Source: an uncultured Prevotella sp. (GTDB lineage: Bacteria; Bacteroidota; Bacteroidia; Bacteroidales; Bacteroidaceae). From it: a stretch of DNA of 64,000 nt. Below the pieces are notes generated by a model. It was not told the DNA's origin. It did not search any database and worked only from the letters and a program-made list of their open reading frames with translations. Below are positions 15,593 to 23,596 of the stretch, one piece after another. How positions within the stretch are numbered: the first letter of the stretch is position 1; each line of letters opens with the position of its first letter. The stretch is taken from NCBI GenBank assembly GCA_900543975.1, contig UQTI01000005.1, positions 3,894 through 67,893 of the forward strand. The letters are read 5' to 3'. A program made the translations under genes and the position numbers.

Positions 15593-16882
15593 TCAGCTTT
15601 TTTTGCTTATTTTAAGAATGTTCTTCACAATCTTGTCTATCAGCAATGGAGGCACACTCTCACCGATGGTGTCTCTTATTAGTCCATCCGCCACAAGCTT
15701 GCCGTTTATTTCAAACGAATAAGGATATTGCGCAATGGTTTGTAGGATCATGCCTTCATAAAGAGAGAGCACCCTGTCTTGCGATGGATGAAGCTTGTTG
15801 TCGCTGCATGCATATTGAAAGTTTTGGGTGAGCGTGCTTGCAGGCTTGTCCCATGACATGCGTTTATATGCGCTGACGAACCCTTTCATTATGCGTTTCT
15901 GTCCTGTCGCTTTGTCTATGGTGTAAGGTCGCGGCAGCAAAGCCCCACATTTCTCACAATAGAGAGGAGTGTCGGTGTTTGCCTTGTTTACCCCTTCCGA
16001 GTTATGACGTGCTCCATGCAGGGCGTTTCCTTGGTACATACAGCTGGGATTTATGCACTGGTTGTTCATGGCTGTTTGACCTTCAGGCGTGTTCGTGACC
16101 CACGACAGTTTGACATCGTCAAGCAAAGGCACCTTGTGTAGCGGATTAGATTGGCAGACATTGCAACCTTTGCGTGAGCTTATTGGCGGCAAATTGCCGA
16201 TAGCGTCTCTCACCGTTAACCATTGGTGTGTGAAGAGAGTTGGCTTTTCTGAGTGTGTAGGTGCTGGCAAGAACGTGGCATACTTTTTAAAATGTTTTTT
16301 GCCCTTTTCTGTTCTTGTTAATATCGTTATAAGGCGTTGTCGGTTTTGTGGAACACCATAGTCTGCAACGTTGACAACATAAGGCTTGCCCACATAAGCG
16401 TCGCCCAGCTCTCGAAATACAAAGTCAATGATGTTTATAACCCCTTCTCCGTCTTCAATAACGGTGTTTGTCATGTTGGGCACATTCTCAAGAATGACCC
16501 ATTCGGGTTGCAACTTTTTTATTATTTCTATGGCTGGTATGATAAGCCGGTTGCGAGGGTCAAACTGTGGTCGTATGCCTTTCTTCAGATTGTTAAGAAT
16601 GGTTCCCATTCCGTTTGACGACATGCCTTGGCAGGGCGGGGTGGCTATGAGTAGAAACGGGCTTGTTTCGAATGTGTCTTTATAATAGCTGACAATTTCA
16701 TCCTTCATCTTCCATATATCTCCGCAGAACCCCTTTGTTTCGTGGTGATTGTGTAAGAACAATTGCATACGCTGCGGTAACAGCTCATTGGCTATAACCG
16801 TGTCTATGCCGTTGGCTTGAAGTCCAAGATCGCCTATGCCAGAAGATGAAAAAAGACTTACAGCTATCAGTTTATCATTCAT
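15593..16882 (-). CDS. DNA (cytosine-5) methyltransferase with Cys-rich target domain
   Basis: 429 residues. Motif I FSSSGIGDLGLQANG (residues 11-25), catalytic motif IV PPCQGMS (nucleophile C84), motif VI ENVP (132-135), motif VIII QNRQR (179-183), and motifs IX/X (KPASTLTQNF, GESVPPLLIDKI). The enzyme adds methyl groups to cytosine C5 in its target and protects host DNA from the neighbouring nuclease. Odd: the target-recognition region carries three cysteine pairs (C240/C243, C276/C281, C309/C312) suggesting bound zinc, which is uncommon in C5 methylases. The gene converges on the nuclease gene rather than sharing its operon. A TAAATTTG -7 box lies upstream on the minus strand (16954-16947). 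Confidence 0.92.
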   Translation of the reverse strand: MNDKLIAVSLFSSSGIGDLGLQANGIDTVIANELLPQRMQLFLHNHHETKGFCGDIWKMKDEIVSYYKDTFETSPFLLIATPPCQGMSSNGMGTILNNLKKGIRPQFDPRNRLIIPAIEIIKKLQPEWVILENVPNMTNTVIEDGEGVINIIDFVFRELGDAYVGKPYVVNVADYGVPQNRQRLITILTRTEKGKKHFKKYATFLPAPTHSEKPTLFTHQWLTVRDAIGNLPPISSRKGCNVCQSNPLHKVPLLDDVKLSWVTNTPEGQTAMNNQCINPSCMYQGNALHGARHNSEGVNKANTDTPLYCEKCGALLPRPYTIDKATGQKRIMKGFVSAYKRMSWDKPASTLTQNFQYACSDNKLHPSQDRVLSLYEGMILQTIAQYPYSFEINGKLVADGLIRDTIGESVPPLLIDKIVKNILKISKKS

Positions 16883-16946
16883 TCTTTTTTTCTTTCGTTC
16901 TTTTTGAAGTTATGTCGAAATCTTTTTAAACATGTTGAAATGCTTG

Positions 16947-16954
16947 CAAATTTA
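16947..16954 (-). promoter_or_regulatory. -7 box for the methyltransferase gene
   Basis: TAAATTTG on the minus strand, about 65 nt before the start codon. Candidate upstream TTG triplets lie at spacings of 16 and 22, neither ideal. Confidence 0.5.
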
Positions 16955-17032
16955 CGAAAAAATATCGAAACAATCGCAAAACTCCAATTGCTTTATGTCA
17001 CCATGAAACGCCAAAATCATAACATTTTAGGA

Positions 17033-17063
17033 TTGTGAGGGTGGGGAATAATGTGTAATTTTG
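17033..17063 (+). promoter_or_regulatory. Promoter abutting the TonB receptor start codon
   Basis: TTG at 17033-17035, exactly 20 nt, then TAATTTTG at 17056-17063. The start codon used here is at 17072, so transcription would begin at or within a few bases of it. The in-frame ATG at 17051 lies upstream of the -7 box and cannot be used from this promoter. Confidence 0.72.
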
Positions 17064-17071
17064 CAGCCGAT

Positions 17072-19720
17072 ATGAAAAAGACAAATGAAACGATTGCCGC
17101 TCTTTTGCTGATGGCCCTCGCTCCCAATGCCGCTTTTGCAGCGACAAACTGTGGGGTGACGGGTAACAACGGCATGGAAGAGATTACAGGCACAAAGGTT
17201 ACAGAAGAAGGGATAACTGAAAGCATGGTTGCTGAGAAAGAGGCTGCTGCAAGCAAGGTCGCTGAGAAAGAGGTTGCTGCAAACAATGCTTCCTTAAATA
17301 AGACAACAGAAAAGAATGCTTTTAAAAATAATAAGGTAATAGGAACCAAGGCAAAGGATAATAGGATAACATCTTCGGGCAACGGCCTCTTTGCTGACAG
17401 TTCACGAGTGTTCGACATCGACGAGGTTGTAGTGGCAGCGCAGCCTAAAGAACAGTACAGGCTGCGCATGCAGCCCCTTAGTTCCACCTCGCTTGGTGCC
17501 CGTCAGCTCACGAGCCTCCACGCCACCGACCTTCGACAGCTGTCAGCGTTCGTGCCGTCGTTCGTCATGCCCGAGTATGGTTCGCGTTACACCTCAGCCA
17601 TGTATGTTCGTGGCATCGGCTCGCGCATAAACAACCCTGCTGTGGGAATATATGTCGATGGCATGCCCGTCATCAACAAAGCCGCTTTCAATATGCACTT
17701 CTACCAAGCCGACCGTGTGGACGTGCTTCGCGGACCCCAAGGCACCATCTACGGCCAGAACGCCGAGGGCGGACTGGTAAAGATCTACACCAAAGACCCG
17801 TTCTCACATCAAGGCACCGACCTGCATCTTGGCATCGGCACCCGTCTGTGGCGCAATGCAGAGCTGGCACATTATGCCAAGTTTAGCGACCGTGCCGCCC
17901 TTTCGCTGGCAGCTTTCTATAATGGTCAGAACGGCTTCCTGCGCAACACCTTCACAGGCAAGCGTGCCGACAACAGCGATGAGGCAGGCGCACGTCTGCG
18001 CTTCATGCTTCGTCCCACCTCGCGATTCTCTGCCGACCTCATCGCCGACTATCAGTTTACGCGCCAGAAAGGTTTTGCCTATGGTCAGTTCAACCCCGCT
18101 GACGGTGCCACCGAGCAGCCGTCGACCAACTATCCCGGCTCTTACAAGCGTAACATGCTCCTCACGGCGTTGAAGCTTGGCTACCGTGCCGAAGGCTTCG
18201 AGCTCCATTCGACCACGTCGTACCAGTTGCTGCGCGACGACATGCTCATGGATCAAGACTACACCTCAACCGATTATATGCACCTCACGCAGCGCCAGCT
18301 ACAGAACGCCCTGACCGAGGAGCTCACCGTCAAGAGCACCACCGCAGGCATCTGGCGTTGGACCAGCGGTGCCTTCCTCTCATACCAATGGCTCAAGACC
18401 GACGGCCCCGTGTTCTTCGGTCCCGGCATCACACAGCCCATCTCCACCGCCTTGCAGCGCGTGACCTATAACGGCATCGTGTCGGCCATGGCTCAAAGGA
18501 TGATGGCGCAAGGCATGCCGCAAGAGGTTGCCATGACACGCGCCCAAGCCGCTGTCAATGCTGCCGGTGGTGTGAGCATGTCTGCCGACATGAAGGTGCC
18601 TGGCGTGTTCCGCACGCCACAGTTCAATGTCGGCGTGTTCCATGAGTCGAACGTTCATCTCACCGACCGCCTCACCGCAACCCTCGGACTGCGTTACGAC
18701 CTCAACCGCGTAGACATCAACTACGACACGAAAGCCATAATGGCCCTCAACTCCACTGTCATGGGCACGTCAGCAACACGCCTCGTCACCTCAGCCCTTA
18801 ACCATGGTGCCCATAAAGCCTATAACCAGCTCCTGCCAAAGGTGGGTCTGACGCTCACCACCGACGAACGCGGCAGCAACGTCTACGCCACCGTGAGCAA
18901 GGGCTACCGCTCAGGCGGCTTCAACATACAGATGTTCTCTGACATCCTTCAGACCGAGCTCATGGCCAACGCCCGTCGCGCACAGCAGGGCGACTATGAC
19001 GTGCCGCACACCGAGGCCGACTATGACCGCGTGAACAAGACCATCGCCTATAAGCCCGAGACGAGCTGGAACTATGAGCTTGGCGCCCACCTCAACCTCT
19101 TCTCTGGCTCCCTGCACCTCGACCTCGCCGCCTATTACATGCAGGTGCGCAACCAGCAGCTGTCTGTCATGGCAGGCACCTACGGCTTCGGTCGTATGAT
19201 GGTGAACGCCGGCAAGAGTCGCAGCTGTGGCATCGAGGCCGCCTTGCGCGGTTCTGCCCTCAACAACCGTCTTGAGTGGCGTGCGAGCTACGGTATGACC
19301 CATGCCACCTTTACCGACTACACCGACAGCCTGAAGGTCAACGGCCAGTATGAGCCGATAAGCTATAAGGGTAAGCGCGTGCCCTTCGTGCCCATGCACA
19401 CCGTCGGTGCCGCCGCTTCTTACACCGTGCCGTTCAGCAAGGGCATATGCCAGTGGGTGCGCTTCGGTCTCGACTTCTCGGCCCAGGGAAGCATCTATTG
19501 GGATGAGGCCAACCAGTATAAGCAGAAGATGTATGCCCTGCTTGGTGCCCATGCCGACGTGAAGCTCGGCGTAGCCACCGTCAGCCTGTGGGGCCGCAAC
19601 CTCACCGACACCCGCTACAACACCTTCGCTCTGAGCAGCGCTGCCACAGGCACCACCCGCTGCTTTGCCCAGCGCGGCTGTCCTGTGATGGGAGGCGTTG
19701 ATGTGAAAATTCATTTTTAG
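17072..19720 (+). CDS. TonB-dependent outer-membrane receptor (non-SusC type)
   Basis: 882 residues from the ATG at 17072, where a clear signal peptide begins (MKKTNETIAALLLMALAPNAAFA). An unusual ~90-residue low-complexity stretch with repeats such as VAEKE follows, then a TonB-box-like DIDEVVVAA, a plug domain (MYVRGIGSRINNPAVGIYVDG, DRVDVLRGPQGTIYGQNAEGG) and a large beta-barrel ending in a C-terminal aromatic (VKIHF). Such receptors use TonB energy to import iron-siderophore, cobalamin or similar ligands. There is no carboxypeptidase-regulatory-like N-terminal domain and no SusD partner, so it is not a glycan SusC. Its ligand is unknown. It ends in a terminator and appears monocistronic. 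Confidence 0.9.
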   Translation: MKKTNETIAALLLMALAPNAAFAATNCGVTGNNGMEEITGTKVTEEGITESMVAEKEAAASKVAEKEVAANNASLNKTTEKNAFKNNKVIGTKAKDNRITSSGNGLFADSSRVFDIDEVVVAAQPKEQYRLRMQPLSSTSLGARQLTSLHATDLRQLSAFVPSFVMPEYGSRYTSAMYVRGIGSRINNPAVGIYVDGMPVINKAAFNMHFYQADRVDVLRGPQGTIYGQNAEGGLVKIYTKDPFSHQGTDLHLGIGTRLWRNAELAHYAKFSDRAALSLAAFYNGQNGFLRNTFTGKRADNSDEAGARLRFMLRPTSRFSADLIADYQFTRQKGFAYGQFNPADGATEQPSTNYPGSYKRNMLLTALKLGYRAEGFELHSTTSYQLLRDDMLMDQDYTSTDYMHLTQRQLQNALTEELTVKSTTAGIWRWTSGAFLSYQWLKTDGPVFFGPGITQPISTALQRVTYNGIVSAMAQRMMAQGMPQEVAMTRAQAAVNAAGGVSMSADMKVPGVFRTPQFNVGVFHESNVHLTDRLTATLGLRYDLNRVDINYDTKAIMALNSTVMGTSATRLVTSALNHGAHKAYNQLLPKVGLTLTTDERGSNVYATVSKGYRSGGFNIQMFSDILQTELMANARRAQQGDYDVPHTEADYDRVNKTIAYKPETSWNYELGAHLNLFSGSLHLDLAAYYMQVRNQQLSVMAGTYGFGRMMVNAGKSRSCGIEAALRGSALNNRLEWRASYGMTHATFTDYTDSLKVNGQYEPISYKGKRVPFVPMHTVGAAASYTVPFSKGICQWVRFGLDFSAQGSIYWDEANQYKQKMYALLGAHADVKLGVATVSLWGRNLTDTRYNTFALSSAATGTTRCFAQRGCPVMGGVDVKIHF

Positions 19721-19810
19721 ACAGATGGGCTTTGTTCTTAGATAAATAGGGTTAGTTTTAGACAGACAGGCCTTGTTTTTAAATGAGGCTTGTTTTAGAT
19801 ATTTAGATAG
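19717..19810. repeat. Degenerate AT-rich repeats after the receptor gene
   Basis: Units like tagacagatgggctttgtt, tagacagacaggccttgttt and aaatgaggcttgttttaga recur before the terminator. No coding potential. Confidence 0.5.
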
Positions 19811-19858
19811 ACGGGGCTTATAAGGCTTTTTGAAAGTTTTATAAGCCCCGTTTTTTTT
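19811..19858 (+). terminator. Strong intrinsic terminator of the TonB receptor gene
   Basis: Perfect 13-bp stem ACGGGGCTTATAA (19811-19823) / TTATAAGCCCCGT (19839-19851) running into eight T. Confidence 0.9.
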
Positions 19859-19950
19859 GTTTCTTTTTTTTCATGGTGTCTTCTTTGGGCTTAATGCTGT
19901 TCTTTAACACCTTTTTTAATATTTTTGAAAAAAAGACGGCGCTTTTACCG

Positions 19951-19978
19951 TTGCTTTCATAAATTTTTGTTAACTTTG
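19951..19978 (+). promoter_or_regulatory. Probable promoter of the susCD operon
   Basis: TAACTTTG at 19971-19978 with TTG at 19951-19953 (17-nt spacing, shorter than the usual ~20). It predicts a leader of about 60 nt before the ATG at 20048. Confidence 0.6.
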
Positions 19979-20047
19979 CCCATGATAAAACCGAATCGCA
20001 AATAACTCAAATAAAAAAATTATATTAACCTATTTATCCAACCTAAC

Positions 20048-23000
20048 ATGAGTATAGTTACTTATTTCGTTAAGCAAAGGGGACATTGTTTCCACACACA
20101 GTGCCACTCTGTTCGGAAAACAGCTTGCGCATGTCTGATGCTCGGTTTGCTGTCTTCAGCCAATGTCATGGCTGCCGATGGAAGCCTGGTCAGAAGCGCG
20201 GCCAGTACAGCGTATGCCTTAGATGTAGTGCAGCAAGCCACCATCACGGTGAAAGGCCATGTGACCGACCCCAATGGTGATTCGCTTGTAGGTGTCACCG
20301 TCACAGAGAAAGGTGGCAAGAGCACTGTTATCACCGACATCGACGGCAATTTCTCAATAACTGTAAAGCCCAAATCACAATTGGAGCTGAGCTACATCGG
20401 CTTCGTCCCAACAACCGTTCAGGCCAAGCCCAACATGACCATCAAGATGGTTGAGGACGGCAAGGAGCTCAACGAGGTCGTGGTTGTGGGCTATGGCACC
20501 CAGAAGAAAGCCAACCTCACAGGTGCCGTTACCTCTGTCGACGTGAACAAGAGTCTTGGAAGCCGTCCTATCGCCGACGCCGGCCGTGGTCTTCAGGGCG
20601 TTGTTCCCGGCATGAACGTTGTTGTACCTACAGGTGAGGTCGGCTCTGACCCTCTCATCAAGATCCGTGGTCAGGTGGCCTCTATCAACGGCAACAACAA
20701 CCCGCTCATCCTTCTCGACAACGTAGAGATTCCCAGCATCCAGATGGTTAACCCCAACGACATCGAGTCGATCTCTGTGTTGAAAGATGCCGCTGCCTCA
20801 TCAATCTACGGTGCCAAGGCAGCCTTCGGCGTTGTGCTTATCACCTCGAAGAAGGGTGCCAACACCGAGAAATTTGAGGTTACCTACACCAACAACTTCT
20901 CGTTCCAGCACCTTGCCAACGACATCAAGATGGCAGGCCTTGAAGGATTGCGTTACACCCTCGACGCGCAGATCAACCGTGGCGGCGCCATGCCTGCGGG
21001 CGGTTTCTGGCGCATTGACGAGGACAGCTATGCCAAGGCCGTGGAATGGCAGGAGAAGTATGGCGGCAAGGTGAAATACAACGATCCCATTGTTTACGGC
21101 CGCGACTGGTACTTTGACGGCACCAACAAGTTTGGCTATCGTCTCTTCGACGGTGTGAAGGCCATGATCCGCGATTGGGCTCCCTCATCACAGCACAACC
21201 TCTCTGTAAACGGCAAGAGCGGCAAGACCTCTTACAACATCGGTCTCGGTCTGCTCAACCAGGACGGCATGATGCGTGCCGCCAAGCACGACGACTTCCG
21301 CCGTTACAACGCAAAGGTCAACGTCTCGTCAGAAATCAACAAGTATGTAACCGTGCGTGGCGGCGCTCTCTACTCTGACCGTAACAAGCGTTACCCAGGC
21401 GTAGGAACCACCGTTGCCGACCCATGGCTTTACATCTACCGTTGGAGCCGCCTCATGCCCGAGGGTGTGAACGACCAGTTTGGCAACAACCTGCGTGAGC
21501 CGGTATCGGAGGTTGCACAGAGCAACACCGACAACCTGCAAAACAAATATTTCAACGTAAACCTCGGCGCCACCTTTAACATCACAAAAGATTGGGACGT
21601 TCAGGTCGACTACATCTACGACCACCAGACCACCGACAAGAACACCTCTGTAATAGAGTATAGCGGCGGCCAGACATGGTACACTCCTTCCGAGTGGATC
21701 GACGAGAACGGCCAGCAGGTTTATGTAGACGCCAATGGCAACCAGGTACCGGCAGGAACCGAGGGCGCAATGCCCGGTTTCCGCTTCCCCTACCAGAATT
21801 ATTATTCAAACAACACCATCAGCTCGGTTTCAAACTATTCGTATAAGCGCAACCAGAACACCCTCAATGCTTACACCACCTACCGTCTCTACCTCGGCAA
21901 GGAGAAAGAGCATGCCTTCAAGTTCATGCTCGGTATGAACCTCGTAAGCAGCGACTGGAGCTCATACACAGGCAAGAAGACCGACCTCATAGACCCCACC
22001 AACCCACAGTTTGCCTTGGCATCGGGTGACCAGTTCATCAGCGCCGGCCGCAACTGGGACAGCCAGCTTGGCTATTTCGGTCGTATCAACTATGCCTTCA
22101 TGGACAAGTATCTCTTCGAGGCCAACCTCCGTCGCGACGGTTCATCCAAGTTCCCGAAGGATCTGCGTTGGACATGGTTCCCCTCATTCTCGGCAGGATG
22201 GGTGTTCACCAACGAGAAGTTCATGAAGCCTCTTGAGAAGGTGCTCTCGTTCGGTAAGCTGCGTGCCTCTTGGGGTTCTATCGGCGACCAGTCGGTAGCT
22301 AACAACCTCTACAACTCTATCCTTACAAGCGGTCAGACCAACTGGATTGGCTACGATGGCAAGCAGTACACTTACTTCGGAACCCCGTCACTCGTCGATG
22401 CCAACATCGGATGGCAGCGCATCGAGACCCTCAACCTTGGTGTCGACCTCCGCTTCCTCAACAACGAGCTGGGTGCATCGTTCGACTGGTACACACGCCG
22501 CACAAAAGACATGATTATCCCAGGCGAGAGCATGCCTGAGACCCTTGGCGCAAGTGTGCCAAACGGCAACTACGGCGAGCTGGAGACACGCGGATGGGAG
22601 TTCTCTATCGACTATCGTCACCGCTTCTCTAACGGTCTTGGCATCACAGCCAACTTCCAGATCTCTGATGCCACCACAAAGACCGTTCGTGGTGCCGACT
22701 ACCTCACACCGTGGGAAAACCGTTCTTTGAGCACCACGTTCTCTACCGGCCGTCGTTATGGCGACATCTATGGCTACGTTACCGACCGTCTGTACCAGAA
22801 GGGCGACTTCGTTTACGACGAGAACGGCCAGATCAAGAAGACAACCGTCATCTACAAGGGAACCGCCCGCACCACACATGTGCAGAACACCCCGTATCCT
22901 GTTTATCAGGTGGCCTTCGAGGACAACAACAAGCTCATCTGCTCTCCCGGCGACGTCAAGTTTGTTGACCTCAACGGCGACGGCTACATCGACAACGGCA

Positions 23001-23581
23001 ACAACACCAACGGCGACCACGGCGACCTCAAGGTTATCGGCAACTCTACACCGCGCTACGAGTACAGCTTCCGTCTGGGTGCCGACTACAAGGGCTTCGA
23101 CTTCTCGATCTACTGCCAGGGCATCGGCAAGCGCAAGATCTGGGGTGCCGGTCAGCTCGCCATCCCCGGCTGGAACGCCAAGGAAGGCGCCATGCCTGAG
23201 ACCTTCTGTAAGGACTACTGGACAGAAGACAACACCGACGCCTACTATCCCCGTGCTTGGGACCTCGGCGGCAGCAACACAGGCTTCACCATGCAGAGAC
23301 AGAGCAAGTATCTGCTCAACATGGCTTACCTGCGTGTGAAGAACATCAACTTCGGCTACACCTTCCCGCAGAAGTGGATGAAGAAGGCTTACATCAACAA
23401 CCTGCGCGTGTACATGTCGCTTGAAAACTTCTTCACCTTCGACCATCTGCGCGGTCTGCCCATCGACCCCGAGGCTATCTCAGGCTACTCAATGTTCTCT
23501 GACAACTATAACCTCGGACGCACAGGTACAGGTACACCTGTCTTCAAGTCGCTTTCTTTCGGTTTACAACTTTCATTCTAA
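20048..23581 (+). CDS. susC: SusC-like TonB-linked outer-membrane transporter (RagA/SusC family)
   Basis: 1177 residues. Long signal region ending near residue 42 (ANVMAADG), a carboxypeptidase-regulatory-like domain at ~66-140 (ITVKGHVTDPNGDSLVGVTV, GFVPTTVQA), then the SusC signature ELNEVVVVGYGTQKKANLTGAV, a plug (GRGLQGVVPGMNV, DAAASSIYGAKAAFGVVLI) and the barrel ending GLQLSF. It imports oligomers delivered by the SusD-like lipoprotein encoded 15 nt downstream, energised by TonB. No glycosidase, sulfatase or hybrid regulator adjoins the pair, so the cargo cannot be read directly; the nearby amidase and GHL10 genes suggest peptidoglycan-derived material. Codon use is strongly biased, suggesting high expression. 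Confidence 0.95.
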   Translation: MSIVTYFVKQRGHCFHTQCHSVRKTACACLMLGLLSSANVMAADGSLVRSAASTAYALDVVQQATITVKGHVTDPNGDSLVGVTVTEKGGKSTVITDIDGNFSITVKPKSQLELSYIGFVPTTVQAKPNMTIKMVEDGKELNEVVVVGYGTQKKANLTGAVTSVDVNKSLGSRPIADAGRGLQGVVPGMNVVVPTGEVGSDPLIKIRGQVASINGNNNPLILLDNVEIPSIQMVNPNDIESISVLKDAAASSIYGAKAAFGVVLITSKKGANTEKFEVTYTNNFSFQHLANDIKMAGLEGLRYTLDAQINRGGAMPAGGFWRIDEDSYAKAVEWQEKYGGKVKYNDPIVYGRDWYFDGTNKFGYRLFDGVKAMIRDWAPSSQHNLSVNGKSGKTSYNIGLGLLNQDGMMRAAKHDDFRRYNAKVNVSSEINKYVTVRGGALYSDRNKRYPGVGTTVADPWLYIYRWSRLMPEGVNDQFGNNLREPVSEVAQSNTDNLQNKYFNVNLGATFNITKDWDVQVDYIYDHQTTDKNTSVIEYSGGQTWYTPSEWIDENGQQVYVDANGNQVPAGTEGAMPGFRFPYQNYYSNNTISSVSNYSYKRNQNTLNAYTTYRLYLGKEKEHAFKFMLGMNLVSSDWSSYTGKKTDLIDPTNPQFALASGDQFISAGRNWDSQLGYFGRINYAFMDKYLFEANLRRDGSSKFPKDLRWTWFPSFSAGWVFTNEKFMKPLEKVLSFGKLRASWGSIGDQSVANNLYNSILTSGQTNWIGYDGKQYTYFGTPSLVDANIGWQRIETLNLGVDLRFLNNELGASFDWYTRRTKDMIIPGESMPETLGASVPNGNYGELETRGWEFSIDYRHRFSNGLGITANFQISDATTKTVRGADYLTPWENRSLSTTFSTGRRYGDIYGYVTDRLYQKGDFVYDENGQIKKTTVIYKGTARTTHVQNTPYPVYQVAFEDNNKLICSPGDVKFVDLNGDGYIDNGNNTNGDHGDLKVIGNSTPRYEYSFRLGADYKGFDFSIYCQGIGKRKIWGAGQLAIPGWNAKEGAMPETFCKDYWTEDNTDAYYPRAWDLGGSNTGFTMQRQSKYLLNMAYLRVKNINFGYTFPQKWMKKAYINNLRVYMSLENFFTFDHLRGLPIDPEAISGYSMFSDNYNLGRTGTGTPVFKSLSFGLQLSF

Positions 23582-23596
23582 TCAAGATTAGTAATC

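Noticed and set aside
17051..17071. Upstream ATG for the TonB receptor
   Set aside because: It lies upstream of the -7 box, and the signal peptide starts at 17072.
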